From: Alphaproteobacteria bacterium
Lineage (GTDB): Bacteria; Pseudomonadota; Alphaproteobacteria; Kiloniellales; DSM-21159
Assembly: GCA_030433005.1 (NCBI GenBank)
Contig: JAUILQ010000017.1
Location: forward strand, 1-64,000
Direction: 5' to 3'
Length of the DNA stretch: 64,000 nt
Below the pieces are notes generated by a model, which had not been told where the DNA came from, made no database searches, and saw only the letters and a list, made by a program, of their open reading frames with translations. The position numbers and the translations under genes were made by a program. Below, piece after piece: positions 1-7,902 of this stretch (the first letter of the stretch is position 1; the number at the start of each line of letters is the position of its first letter).

Positions 1-53
1 CCGCCGGCGCCGGCTTTGCTAAGCCCCTCGGGCCGCGCCGCGGCGGCCCGGCC

Positions 54-143
54 GGAGGGGTGGCAGAGTGGTCGATTGCACCGGTCTTGAAAACCGGCAG
101 GGGTGCAAGCCCCTCGTGGGTTCGAATCCCACCCCCTCCGCCA
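54..143 (+). tRNA. tRNA-Ser (anticodon TGA)
   Basis: A complete class II cloverleaf is visible. The 7-bp acceptor stem GGAGGGG (54-60) pairs with CCCCTCC (133-139), followed by discriminator G and an encoded CCA (141-143). The anticodon stem CCGGT/ACCGG encloses the loop CTTGAAA, giving anticodon TGA at 88-90. A long variable arm (GCAGGGGTGCAAGCCCCTC region) and the T-loop TTCGAAT are typical of tRNA-Ser. The gene sits at the edge of the A/T-richer two-gene cassette that follows, and tRNA-Ser genes are common integration targets. No second copy of the tRNA 3' end was found in the window, so an attachment-site duplication is not shown. Confidence 0.97.
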
Positions 144-314
144 GTCGCCGGCAACTCTGTTATAGATTCTATCAAAGCCGGCATCGTAGGCGCGGGCCAC
201 GGAGTACAGCCCGGGTGAACGACTTCGGAAGCATGTTCTTCATGGCCGCTCAAAGGTTAGACCGCGACAGGCGATTTGCCTTAGGCGCATCCGGGTGCCG
301 CATTGGGGGCAACA

Positions 315-2054
315 ATGGCGGACATGGAAGACATCATCGCGAACCATGCTGCGGGCACTCTTCCCGAACTGTTCGTTTCACGGATTCGGCGGCATCGTGG
401 CGACGACATCGGCAAGGCATTTCGCGAAACGCTGGTAAGACTCCACAATAAAGGCACGATCGACGTGCTCGAAGCAGCGCGCACGATTTCAAGCTCCCCG
501 ATTAGCCAGCATGATTTCTTCACGGTCATGTTCGCCTATTGCGACCTGATCCCCATGCTTAACGCCGAGGTATCTGCGATGCTCGCCGCGGTGAAAGCAT
601 TGGTTGAGCGAGCCGGGAACGATGGGGCATCGGGCATCCCCAACAGAGCGTATCTCAGATGGGCCGAACAAGGTGATCGCGCCCGAGCAACTCTCGCTGC
701 AAGCAATCCACAAGATCGTGATGACGCCCCCTACATACTCATCGGCCTTCAGGCACTCGCCAAGATCGCACCTGACGAAGCTCTCACCAGAGCAATCGCT
801 TATCTCTCAGGCACGGCAACCTCGGCCCGATCGGCCGCAGCCAAGGCAATTGGCGAGTTTGAACTCGTGACGTCAGACGCGCGCAACCGGGCCGCCGCCG
901 CCCTGACCGTCGCTAGCAATGGCGCCAACGATGAAGATTGCGGCCACATCTTGGCCGCTATCTGCGAGATCGCACGCACGCACCCAGATATGGAAACGTC
1001 GGCCGTTGGACTGATCGACTCTGCAAAAGAGAAGGTCGGCGATCAGACAGTACACCAGCTCTCATTTGAGCTGATGCTCCACTGCGAGGCACTGCCGACG
1101 TCGATTGTAGCGGGCCTAAGCGCGATCATGCAGAAGGTCGCGCTTGAGAACCGCGGCACGCTCACGAACATCGATGCCACCGGCAATAGGCTCGTGACCC
1201 ATGGTCGCCTCAATGAAGCGCTTGCACTAATCACGCCGCTGATCACTGCTCATGACGAGTTAACCTCGCTTGATCTATTCGACGGGTTCTCCAGTGCTCT
1301 GCGCCAGTTGCTGCCTAGTGAATTCACAGAAATATTGAGCGAATGGTTGCTTTCTCTCGATGGAAATCTCGGTCTCGCCGCGAACAGTCTGGTTAGCAAC
1401 AACCATAACGATGCGCCCTTAGTCCTCGAGGTAAATGGTGCCACCCTCGGATTATCAGATGATGAAAAGATTCTACTTGCGCATCGTGCGATCGGTTATC
1501 TGTTTAATCACCCAATCACAGCTGCTTCGCTGGTGCTCGGATTAGTTAGGCACTCCGGCGAGGCAACACGAAAAATATTGATAGACATTCTCTTCGATCC
1601 GCTACTGATCAGCTATTCAGGAGAACTCGCTGATTGGCTAGACGAACAAGAAATAGATGCAGGCGACCCAACACAGCCCATTATTGCAGATTTGCTTCAA
1701 CGACTCAAAATTTACATCGATGGTCTGCGAAACGCCGGCCGTATCAAGGAGTTGCGGCCATCGGAGCGCGAGGTTCTGATCGAAAGCCACCGCCAGCACG
1801 AAGCTATGCGACAAGCCTACAAGCAAGCAGAGAAGAAGTCGGTGTTTCTGTCGATTGCTACGCGATCTGTGCTGTTGTACGGTGATCGCTCCATTAGCTA
1901 TATCCAGCGACCGGACGGCACGCGCGAACGCAGCGAGATGAAGCTGCAAAGCATCAGCCACAGCGTTGAGGCGCCGCGCCTCAACACTTTAGAACCATTT
2001 GAACTTGACTATAAGCTGCGCGTATTTCGTTCAATGCGTGCGGCAAAACCATGA
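315..2054 (+). CDS. Uncharacterised helical-repeat protein, first gene of a two-gene cassette
   Basis: I do not recognise this 579-residue protein. The ATG at 315 is preferred because GGGGG lies about six bases upstream; an in-frame TTG at 303 would add four residues. The sequence is almost entirely amphipathic-helical with repeated Ala/Leu-rich helix pairs (about residues 60-480), suggesting a HEAT/ARM-like solenoid. A basic, helical segment near 490-515 is followed by a C-terminal part rich in beta-type residues (LLYGDRSISYIQRPDGTRER region). No signal peptide, membrane segment or nucleotide-binding motif is seen. Its stop overlaps the next start (ATGA at 2051-2054), so the two products are probably made together. 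TTA, ATA, AAT and AGC codons are frequent here and rare in the neighbouring genes, indicating a different origin. Confidence 0.85.
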   Translation: MADMEDIIANHAAGTLPELFVSRIRRHRGDDIGKAFRETLVRLHNKGTIDVLEAARTISSSPISQHDFFTVMFAYCDLIPMLNAEVSAMLAAVKALVERAGNDGASGIPNRAYLRWAEQGDRARATLAASNPQDRDDAPYILIGLQALAKIAPDEALTRAIAYLSGTATSARSAAAKAIGEFELVTSDARNRAAAALTVASNGANDEDCGHILAAICEIARTHPDMETSAVGLIDSAKEKVGDQTVHQLSFELMLHCEALPTSIVAGLSAIMQKVALENRGTLTNIDATGNRLVTHGRLNEALALITPLITAHDELTSLDLFDGFSSALRQLLPSEFTEILSEWLLSLDGNLGLAANSLVSNNHNDAPLVLEVNGATLGLSDDEKILLAHRAIGYLFNHPITAASLVLGLVRHSGEATRKILIDILFDPLLISYSGELADWLDEQEIDAGDPTQPIIADLLQRLKIYIDGLRNAGRIKELRPSEREVLIESHRQHEAMRQAYKQAEKKSVFLSIATRSVLLYGDRSISYIQRPDGTRERSEMKLQSISHSVEAPRLNTLEPFELDYKLRVFRSMRAAKP

Positions 2055-3844
2055 AACTCGTTATCCGTGAGTATCTAGCTTCCCTGCGCGAGCGTGACGA
2101 ACTCGACGCGGTGTTGCCCGATCTACTGACCGAACTCGGTTTCACGGTCTATTCTCGGCCGGCACGCGGCACACGGCAATATGGTGTTGACGTCGCTGCG
2201 GTCGGATGGGGGCGCGACGGAGTGCGGCGCGTCCATCTATTTTCGATTAAGTCCGGCGACCTCGACCGTACCGACTGGAACACAGCCTCACCCCAGAGCC
2301 TTCGGCCTTCACTCGACGAAATCCTCGACCATTACATTCCGAGCCGTATTCCACCTGAGTATGCCGCGCTACCGATCGCGATATGCCTCACCTTCGGTGG
2401 TGCAATCGACGAGCAGGTTAGAGCCGAAGTGAACGGCTACATGACTCGGAACACCACCGAACGCATCATCTACGAGGAATGGAATGGCGATCGTCTCGCG
2501 GACGTGATTCTTAAGGGTATACTACGCGAAGGATTGTTACCTGACCCCTTGCGCAGCCATCTGCGCAAAAGCGTGGCCATGGTCGAGGAGCCAGACATCG
2601 CACTCGACCATTTCGGACTCATCCTGCGCGCAATGAGTGAGAATCCTGGCTTGTCCGCGGCCGCCCGGCTGTCGCAAGCAAGGCTCGCCAACATCTGCCT
2701 CTGGATCTTATTCGTTTGGGCTCGCGAGGCCGACAATGTAGAGGCACCCTATCGCGTCAGCGAACGCGTGCTGCTTGAAGTCTGGCATCTGCTTAAGAAA
2801 GTTGTTTCGCGCTCTGGCAAAACGGCCGAGAGGGCAGGCTTTATTCTCAACGAACTTGTTGAACTACATTTTACGATCTGGGACGAACTGTTCGAAGCTA
2901 AAATACTTCCCCACGCCAATGTGCGCCACGCCCTTTCCTCGGCGGTCGGGTCGCATGCGGCGCTCGACGTGAACCTAAAGCTGTTTGAGCTTGTCGGGCG
3001 GCTGGCTCTGCGAGGTCTTTGGCTGGTGTGGCAACTCTCTCCGCCAGAAGGTCCGGTCGTTCTTAGCGACGACTACCTGCGATCTCTATCGTCAATACCA
3101 GCCGGCATCATTAATGAGAGGGTGGAGCAGATTGACCGACTCTGCCAAAAGCTGGTGCAAATAGTCAGCAGCAATCGGGCACTGCTGTCGCCGGTCGGTG
3201 ATTGGCAGGCAATCGACATCGGTCTGGCATTCACGCTACTCGCCTGCCGACCCGGCGCACACCATGCGATCGATGAATGGGCGGAAGGGTTGGCGAAGCG
3301 TTGCATGTTCGCGTTCATTGCGCATGCTCGCTATCCAATAACGAGCAGATCTTATTGGGACCTAGTCGATCATCCGTCGGAGCGGAGCCAGGAATATCGC
3401 CAACAATCGACGGAGGGTAGCATCTTGTACCCGATGCTAGCACTGTGGGCCGGAGCGCGCGGAAAGCAGGAACTGTTTGACGATTTGGCGGAGTTCAAGG
3501 CCAAGGAGCTCGGGCATTGTACTTTCCAAACGTGGTTACCGGACGAGGGTAGCGAGGACCAGCTTTATCTTGGGCGCGAGAATCACGGTGCCGCACTGAC
3601 AGGCATTCCGGTCACGGCGGGCACGTCCGACACTCTCGACTTCATGCTCGAAGAGATTGCGGCCAACCCTCATTATGACGCGCTTTCGGCGGTTCAACTC
3701 GGCCATTGGCCCGTCGTCCTTACTGCTTGCCGCTGTCACCGGCTACCCGTTCCCCCCCAAGTGTGGCGAAACCTCCTCCTGGAGATACGTCCGCCGCGCG
3801 CGGACGCAGCTGAGCTACCAAGTGCCGACGAGCCGACCGCCTGA
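2051..3844 (+). CDS. Putative PD-(D/E)XK nuclease-like protein, second gene of the cassette
   Basis: 597 residues with no family I can name. The first ~150 residues look like a restriction-endonuclease-type fold. An N-terminal helix with acidic residues (LLTELGF, E28) is followed by YGVDVAAVG (D47), then a strand ending FSIKSGD (K67). This matches the E...D...xxK layout of PD-(D/E)XK/Mrr-like nucleases, although the usual E/Q two residues before the Lys is Ser. A segment with NGDRLADVIL (about 145) closes the putative domain. The rest (170-590) is mainly helical. It is translationally coupled to the upstream helical-repeat gene and shares its A/T-rich codon use. The nuclease call is an inference from motif layout. 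A defence role is possible but unproven. Confidence 0.8.
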   Translation: MKLVIREYLASLRERDELDAVLPDLLTELGFTVYSRPARGTRQYGVDVAAVGWGRDGVRRVHLFSIKSGDLDRTDWNTASPQSLRPSLDEILDHYIPSRIPPEYAALPIAICLTFGGAIDEQVRAEVNGYMTRNTTERIIYEEWNGDRLADVILKGILREGLLPDPLRSHLRKSVAMVEEPDIALDHFGLILRAMSENPGLSAAARLSQARLANICLWILFVWAREADNVEAPYRVSERVLLEVWHLLKKVVSRSGKTAERAGFILNELVELHFTIWDELFEAKILPHANVRHALSSAVGSHAALDVNLKLFELVGRLALRGLWLVWQLSPPEGPVVLSDDYLRSLSSIPAGIINERVEQIDRLCQKLVQIVSSNRALLSPVGDWQAIDIGLAFTLLACRPGAHHAIDEWAEGLAKRCMFAFIAHARYPITSRSYWDLVDHPSERSQEYRQQSTEGSILYPMLALWAGARGKQELFDDLAEFKAKELGHCTFQTWLPDEGSEDQLYLGRENHGAALTGIPVTAGTSDTLDFMLEEIAANPHYDALSAVQLGHWPVVLTACRCHRLPVPPQVWRNLLLEIRPPRADAAELPSADEPTA

Positions 3845-3862
3845 GGCAGCGCGTGTGCCCGC

Positions 3863-4153
3863 TCAGCGGCGCAGGCCGGGGCGCGGGCGGCGGAAGCGCT
3901 GGGCGAGGTCGAAGAGGTGGCCGAGGAAGGCCAGGCCCAGGCAGGCGGCGATGGCGAGCGGCCGGGGATCGACCAGGGCGAAGCGCAGCGCCAGCACCAG
4001 GAAGGCGCCGGCCCAGAGCGTGCCGGCGACCTCCTGCAGGCGCGGGCCGACGCCGAGCAGGCTGCGCAGCAGCACGACGCCGGCGACCTCGAGCAGCAGC
4101 AGGCCGAGGATCGCGTCGACCAGAAGCGCGCTCTCGATCCACGCGTCGAGCAT
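3863..4153 (-). CDS. Small membrane protein, last gene of the bchG-bchP operon
   Basis: A 96-residue protein with about three hydrophobic helices (residues ~10-30, 42-60, 66-80) and a basic Arg/Pro-rich C-terminus (RFRRPRPGLRR). The ATG at 4153 has GGAGG about seven bases upstream, and the start lies 19 bp after the bchP stop on the same strand, so it is probably co-transcribed with bchG, the PucC-like gene and bchP. I do not recognise a named family. A role in pigment biosynthesis or assembly is suggested only by position. Its stop faces the end of the two-gene cassette 19 bp away, marking the left edge of the photosynthesis cluster. Confidence 0.75.
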   Translation of the reverse strand: MLDAWIESALLVDAILGLLLLEVAGVVLLRSLLGVGPRLQEVAGTLWAGAFLVLALRFALVDPRPLAIAACLGLAFLGHLFDLAQRFRRPRPGLRR

Positions 4154-4172
4154 CGCTGACCTCCGACGGCGT

Positions 4173-5381
4173 CTAGGGCGAGGCCACGCCCAGCAGGTGG
4201 GCCAGGTCCTTGAAGAAGATGCGCAGGTGGGCGCGGGGATCGGCGCGCACCAAGCGCTTGTGCATGTAGGACTGCCAGGTCAGGCGCTGCACGTCGGGGT
4301 CTTCGCAGATGCCGACGAAGCGCTCGCGGCGGCGGTCGCTGGAGTACCAGAAGTACTGCATGACGCCGAGGATCCAGAACACCCGGCCGTGGGCCTTCAT
4401 GAAGCGCCGCCGCGCCGTGACGAGCGCCCGGGCGCGGCCGCTCTCGAGGCAGCTTTCGACCGCCTCGGCGGCGAGGCGGCCGCCCTCCATGGCGTAGTAG
4501 ATGCCCTCGCCCGAGGCCGGCGCCACGATGCCGGCGGCGTCGCCCGCGACCACGACGTTTCGCCCGTCGTCCCAGCGCCGGAGCGGCTTCAGCGGAATCG
4601 GCGCGCCCTCGCGGCGCAGCGTCTCCGCGCCCTCCAGCCCGCCGGCGGCGCGCAGGGTCGCGGTCGCGGCGCGCAGCGAGAAGCCCTTGCGGGCGCTGCC
4701 GACGCCGACGCTGGTCGTGCCCCCGTGCGGGAAGATCCAGCCGTAGAAGTCGGGCGAGACCCGGCCCTGGTAGTAGACGTCGCAGCGCCGGGCGTCGAAG
4801 TCAGCCCGTTCGGCCGCGGCGTCCTGCGGCGAGCGGACGATCTCGTGGTAGGCGAAGACGCAGGGCACCCGCTCCGCGCCCGGCAGCGCCTGCTTCGCCA
4901 CCTCGGAGCGCGCGCCGTCGGCGCCGACGACGTAGCGGGCGCGCACGCTGGCGAGCGCCTCCCCGTCTCCCTCGCCGGTGCGGCGATAGTGCAGCGTGAC
5001 CAGGCCGTCGGCGTCGCGCTCCAGGCGCTCGAAGCGGCCGGTCTCGCGTTCGGCGCCGAGCGCGGCGGCGCGGGCGCGCAGCCATTCGTCGAACTGCTCG
5101 CGGTCGACCATGCCGACGAAGCCGTCCTCGATCGGCATGTCGACCCGGCGCCCGGAGGGCGCGACCATGCGCGCCGAGGCGATGCGCGCGACCAGCAGCG
5201 AGTCGGGAATGCCGAAGTCCTCGATCAGGCGCGGCGGGATCGCGCCGCCGCAGGGCTTGATGCGGCCGGCGCGGTCGAGCAGCAGCACCGAGCGGCCGGC
5301 GCGCGCCAACGTCGCCGCGGCGGTCGCCCCGGCCGGGCCGCCGCCGACGACGACCGCGTCATAGGTCTGAGCTGTCACCAT
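4173..5381 (-). CDS. bchP: Geranylgeranyl reductase BchP
   Basis: 402 residues, full length for BchP/ChlP. The enzyme reduces the geranylgeranyl tail of bacteriochlorophyll (or its diphosphate) stepwise to phytyl using NADPH. It is a flavoprotein. The N-terminal FAD-binding Rossmann motif VVGGGPAGATAAATLARAG (residues ~11-29) is clear, followed by CGGAIPPRLIEDFGIP, a signature of this reductase family, and the second FAD motif VVAGDAAGIVAPASGEGIYY near residue 275. It lies three bases after the PucC-like gene and downstream of bchG, so esterification and tail reduction are encoded together. The ATG is preceded by GGAGG-like sequence in the gene upstream. Confidence 0.97.
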   Translation of the reverse strand: MVTAQTYDAVVVGGGPAGATAAATLARAGRSVLLLDRAGRIKPCGGAIPPRLIEDFGIPDSLLVARIASARMVAPSGRRVDMPIEDGFVGMVDREQFDEWLRARAAALGAERETGRFERLERDADGLVTLHYRRTGEGDGEALASVRARYVVGADGARSEVAKQALPGAERVPCVFAYHEIVRSPQDAAAERADFDARRCDVYYQGRVSPDFYGWIFPHGGTTSVGVGSARKGFSLRAATATLRAAGGLEGAETLRREGAPIPLKPLRRWDDGRNVVVAGDAAGIVAPASGEGIYYAMEGGRLAAEAVESCLESGRARALVTARRRFMKAHGRVFWILGVMQYFWYSSDRRRERFVGICEDPDVQRLTWQSYMHKRLVRADPRAHLRIFFKDLAHLLGVASP

Positions 5382-5384
5382 GAG

Positions 5385-6779
5385 CTAGGGTCCTCCGACA
5401 CCGGCGAGGTAGCCGTCGCCGGCCACCGTCATGCGGCTGCGACGCTCGTGCCCGACCGGTGCCAGGCGCGCCGCCATCAGGGCGGCGACCACGAACAGCA
5501 GCCCTTCGAGGGCGAAGACGGCAGAGTAGGCGAACAGCGGCGAGGCGCCGCCGGCGCGCAGCAGGTCGACGCCGAGCGTGCCGAGGAAGCCGCCGAGGCC
5601 GAAGGCGACGGCCTGCGCCGCGCCCCACAGGCCCATGCGCACGCCTTCGCGATTGCCGGCGCCCTGCCCGGCCAGGCCCATCATCGAGCCGATCGCGGCG
5701 ACCGCGAAGGCGCCGTTCGCCAGGCCGAGCAGGAAGACGTTGAGACGCAGCGGCCAGTCGGCCGCCAGCCCCGGCACCGCGCCGCCGCCCAAGCCGCCCA
5801 GGGCCAGCGCGAAGAGCGCGGCGCCCGAGGCGAGACAGCCGCCGACCGTCCAGCTGCGCAGCGAACCGAACCGACGCCCGCCGATGCCGGCGCCGGCCAG
5901 GCCGACCAGGATCATGCCGAGCAGCACGCCGCCGTGCTGGACGCCGGCGAGGCGGGTCGACTCGCCGGGCGTCAGGCCGAAGACGAGGCCGGCGAAGGGC
6001 TCGAGGATCAGGTCCTGCGCGCTGTAGGCGAGCATCGAGGCGAAGACGAAGAGCGCGAAGCGCCGCGCCGTCGGCTCGCCCCAGACCTCGCGCATCACCG
6101 TCCGGAAGCCGGGCCCCTGCTCGCCAGCCGGCAGCCGCGGGGCGGCCGGCGTGGAGCCGGCGGGCTCGAGGCCGCGCACGGCCAGGCAGGTGACCAGCAG
6201 GGCGAGCGCGCAGACCGCGCCGGTGACCGCGACGAGGCGCGTCATGGTGAAGGGGTCGAGGTGCCGGCCCGCCAGCGTCGCGGTGACCACGAAGCCGGCG
6301 ATCATCATCACCCAGACGATGGTCGCGGCGGGCGCTCGCCGTTCGGGCGCGACCCGCGTCGCCAGCAGCGTCAGCAGCGACGTGCCGGCGGCCCCGACGC
6401 CGCCGCCGATCAGCAGGAAGGCGAGAACCGCCAGCACGATGCCGGCGACCGGCTGGGCGGCCATCCAGGCGGTCGCCAGGGCGGCGAGCTGGGCGCCGGC
6501 CGCGAGCACGGCGACGCCGCCGACGATCCAGGGCACCCGGCGACGCCCGCGGTCGGCGCCGTAGCCCCAGCGGGGCCGCGACAGCTGGACGGCGTAATGC
6601 AGCCCGACCAGGACGCCGGGCAGCAGCGCCGGCAGCGCCAGTTCGACGACCATGACGCGGTTGAGCGTCGAGGTGGTCAGCACGACGATGGCGCCGAGCG
6701 CGGTCTGCACCAGCCCGAGGCGCAGGATGCCGAGCCACCCGAGCGGCCGGTCCGGCTGGCCCGGGCCGCGGGCGCTCAT
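5385..6779 (-). CDS. BCH/PucC-family major facilitator (between bchG and bchP)
   Basis: A 464-residue polytopic protein of the BCH/PucC branch of the major facilitator superfamily. About twelve hydrophobic segments are visible, and the opening LGILRLGLVQTALGAIVVLTT followed by STLNRVMVVELALPALLPG is the family hallmark, shared with LhaA elsewhere in this window. The start at 6779 overlaps the bchG stop (ATGA). This position between bchG and bchP is standard in purple bacterial clusters (the orf428/bch2 gene of Rhodobacter). By family knowledge these proteins deliver or organise bacteriochlorophyll for light-harvesting assembly; the precise cargo is not settled. Reading frames extending further upstream are read-through of the bchG region, not part of this gene. 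Confidence 0.93.
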   Translation of the reverse strand: MSARGPGQPDRPLGWLGILRLGLVQTALGAIVVLTTSTLNRVMVVELALPALLPGVLVGLHYAVQLSRPRWGYGADRGRRRVPWIVGGVAVLAAGAQLAALATAWMAAQPVAGIVLAVLAFLLIGGGVGAAGTSLLTLLATRVAPERRAPAATIVWVMMIAGFVVTATLAGRHLDPFTMTRLVAVTGAVCALALLVTCLAVRGLEPAGSTPAAPRLPAGEQGPGFRTVMREVWGEPTARRFALFVFASMLAYSAQDLILEPFAGLVFGLTPGESTRLAGVQHGGVLLGMILVGLAGAGIGGRRFGSLRSWTVGGCLASGAALFALALGGLGGGAVPGLAADWPLRLNVFLLGLANGAFAVAAIGSMMGLAGQGAGNREGVRMGLWGAAQAVAFGLGGFLGTLGVDLLRAGGASPLFAYSAVFALEGLLFVVAALMAARLAPVGHERRSRMTVAGDGYLAGVGGP

Positions 6780-7714
6780 CCGGCCGCTCCGCCGAGCAGC
6801 CCGCGCACCGCGAAGGCGCTGACCAGCATGCCGAGCACGTAGAGCGTGGTCCCGCTGGCATTGTAGGCGGCGGCGTTCTCGCGCGGGCGGGCGCGCAGGC
6901 TGGCGCCGTCCAGCAGGTAGCGCAGCATCAGGCCCGCCTGGGCCAGCAGCAGGGCGCCGACGCCGGCGGCGTGCAGCGGCTGGCCCCAGGTCAGCAGCAG
7001 CGCGATCACCGCGACCTGGGGCAGCGCCATGGCCGCGCAGGCGAAGCGCGCGGCGCCGCCGAAGCCGAGCTGGACCGGCAGGGAGCGTACGCCGGAGCGG
7101 GCGTCGCCCTCGACCGACTTGAAGTCGTTGAGCGTCATGATGCCGTGGGCGCCGAGGCTGTAGAGCACCGCGAGCGCGACGATGCGCCAGTCCGGAAAGG
7201 CGCCGATCAGCGCGGTCGCGCCGGCGAACCAGGCGATGCCCTCGTAGCTGAAGCCGACCGCGGCGTTGCCCCACCAGCCGTTCTCCTTGAGGCGCAGCGG
7301 CGGCGCGCTGTAGGCCCAGGCCGAAGCCAGCGCCACCACGGTCGCGCCCAGGACCCAGGCGCCCAGGACCGCCGCGAGCAGCAGCGACAGGCCGGTCCAG
7401 ATCAGAGCGATGTAGAGGCCCCAGCGGCCCGGCAGGCGCCCCGAAGGGATCGGCCGGTCGGGCTCGTTGATGGCGTCGACGTGGCGGTCGTACCAGTCGT
7501 TGATGGCCTGACTCATGCCGCAGACCAGGGGCCCGGCGAGCACGACGGCGGCGGCGACGACCGGCCAGTGCTCGGGCAGCGGAACCCCGGCCGAGACCGC
7601 TCCGCACAGCAGCGCCCACATCGGCGCGAACCAGGTGATCGGCTTCAACAGCTCCAGCACCACCCGGGGCTGCGGGCGCGGCGTCAGGGAAGCCGTGAGA
7701 GCCGTTTCCTTCAT
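6776..7714 (-). CDS. bchG: Bacteriochlorophyll synthase BchG
   Basis: 312 residues, membrane prenyltransferase of the UbiA family. It esterifies bacteriochlorophyllide a with geranylgeranyl (or phytyl) diphosphate. The first Asp-rich motif NDWYDRHVDAINEPDRPIPSG (residues ~72-92) is intact, as is the second (TLNDFKSVEGDARSGVRSLP, ~189-208). Eight or nine hydrophobic helices follow KPITWFAPMWALLCGAVSAG. It is first in the bchG-(pucC-like)-bchP-orf96 operon. No good ribosome binding site precedes the ATG, and a promoter-like pair at 7721-7749 would start transcription at or very near the start codon, so the message may be leaderless. A PpsR-type palindrome overlaps that promoter. Confidence 0.97.
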   Translation of the reverse strand: MKETALTASLTPRPQPRVVLELLKPITWFAPMWALLCGAVSAGVPLPEHWPVVAAAVVLAGPLVCGMSQAINDWYDRHVDAINEPDRPIPSGRLPGRWGLYIALIWTGLSLLLAAVLGAWVLGATVVALASAWAYSAPPLRLKENGWWGNAAVGFSYEGIAWFAGATALIGAFPDWRIVALAVLYSLGAHGIMTLNDFKSVEGDARSGVRSLPVQLGFGGAARFACAAMALPQVAVIALLLTWGQPLHAAGVGALLLAQAGLMLRYLLDGASLRARPRENAAAYNASGTTLYVLGMLVSAFAVRGLLGGAAG

Positions 7715-7720
7715 CGCTCG

Positions 7721-7749
7721 ATGCTAGGATCGGCGGGACGGAGTGTCAA
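7721..7749 (-). promoter_or_regulatory. Putative sigma70-type promoter of bchG
   Basis: On the minus strand TTGACA (plus-strand 7744-7749) and TAGCAT (7721-7726) are separated by 17 bp. The -10 element ends only seven bases before the bchG ATG, so a start site near base 7714 and a leaderless transcript are predicted. Inferred from sequence only. Confidence 0.5.
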
Positions 7750-7761
7750 TCATACATGACA
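7744..7761. promoter_or_regulatory. PpsR/CrtJ-type operator upstream of bchG
   Basis: TGTCAATCATACATGACA is an exact TGT-N12-ACA palindrome and extends to AGTGTCA...TGACACT. This is the known target of the PpsR/CrtJ aerobic repressor, whose gene lies next door. It covers the -35 hexamer of the predicted bchG promoter, consistent with repression by blocking RNA polymerase. Confidence 0.8.
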
Positions 7762-7902
7762 CTCGATGCTGTGCGATTTCCTGGACGGCTATGCCGATCC
7801 CGGCAGCCTGCCACGTGGCCTCCCGCACGCGGGCATCGACGCACGGCAAGAGAATCGACAGGCAGGTTCGCAGGGGCGCCCGGTAGGCGCCGCCCGGCGC
7901 CG

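Noticed and set aside
54-3900. Integrated element with direct repeats of the tRNA 3' end
   Set aside because: I looked for a second copy of the tRNA-Ser 3' end near 3844-3900 and found none, and there is no integrase gene. The cassette may be acquired, but an attachment-site duplication cannot be claimed.
3657-6842. A 1061-codon open frame on the plus strand over bchP and the PucC-like gene, and similar long frames opposite bchH, bchN/bchB and prsT
   Set aside because: They are antisense shadows of high-GC genes: Arg/Ala/Gln-rich low-complexity products, no ribosome binding sites, and the opposite strand carries clear family genes.
5385-7619. A 744-codon fused frame covering the PucC-like gene and bchG
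   Set aside because: The part upstream of 6779 reads bchG in the wrong phase. The genuine start is MSARGPGQ at 6779, overlapping the bchG stop.
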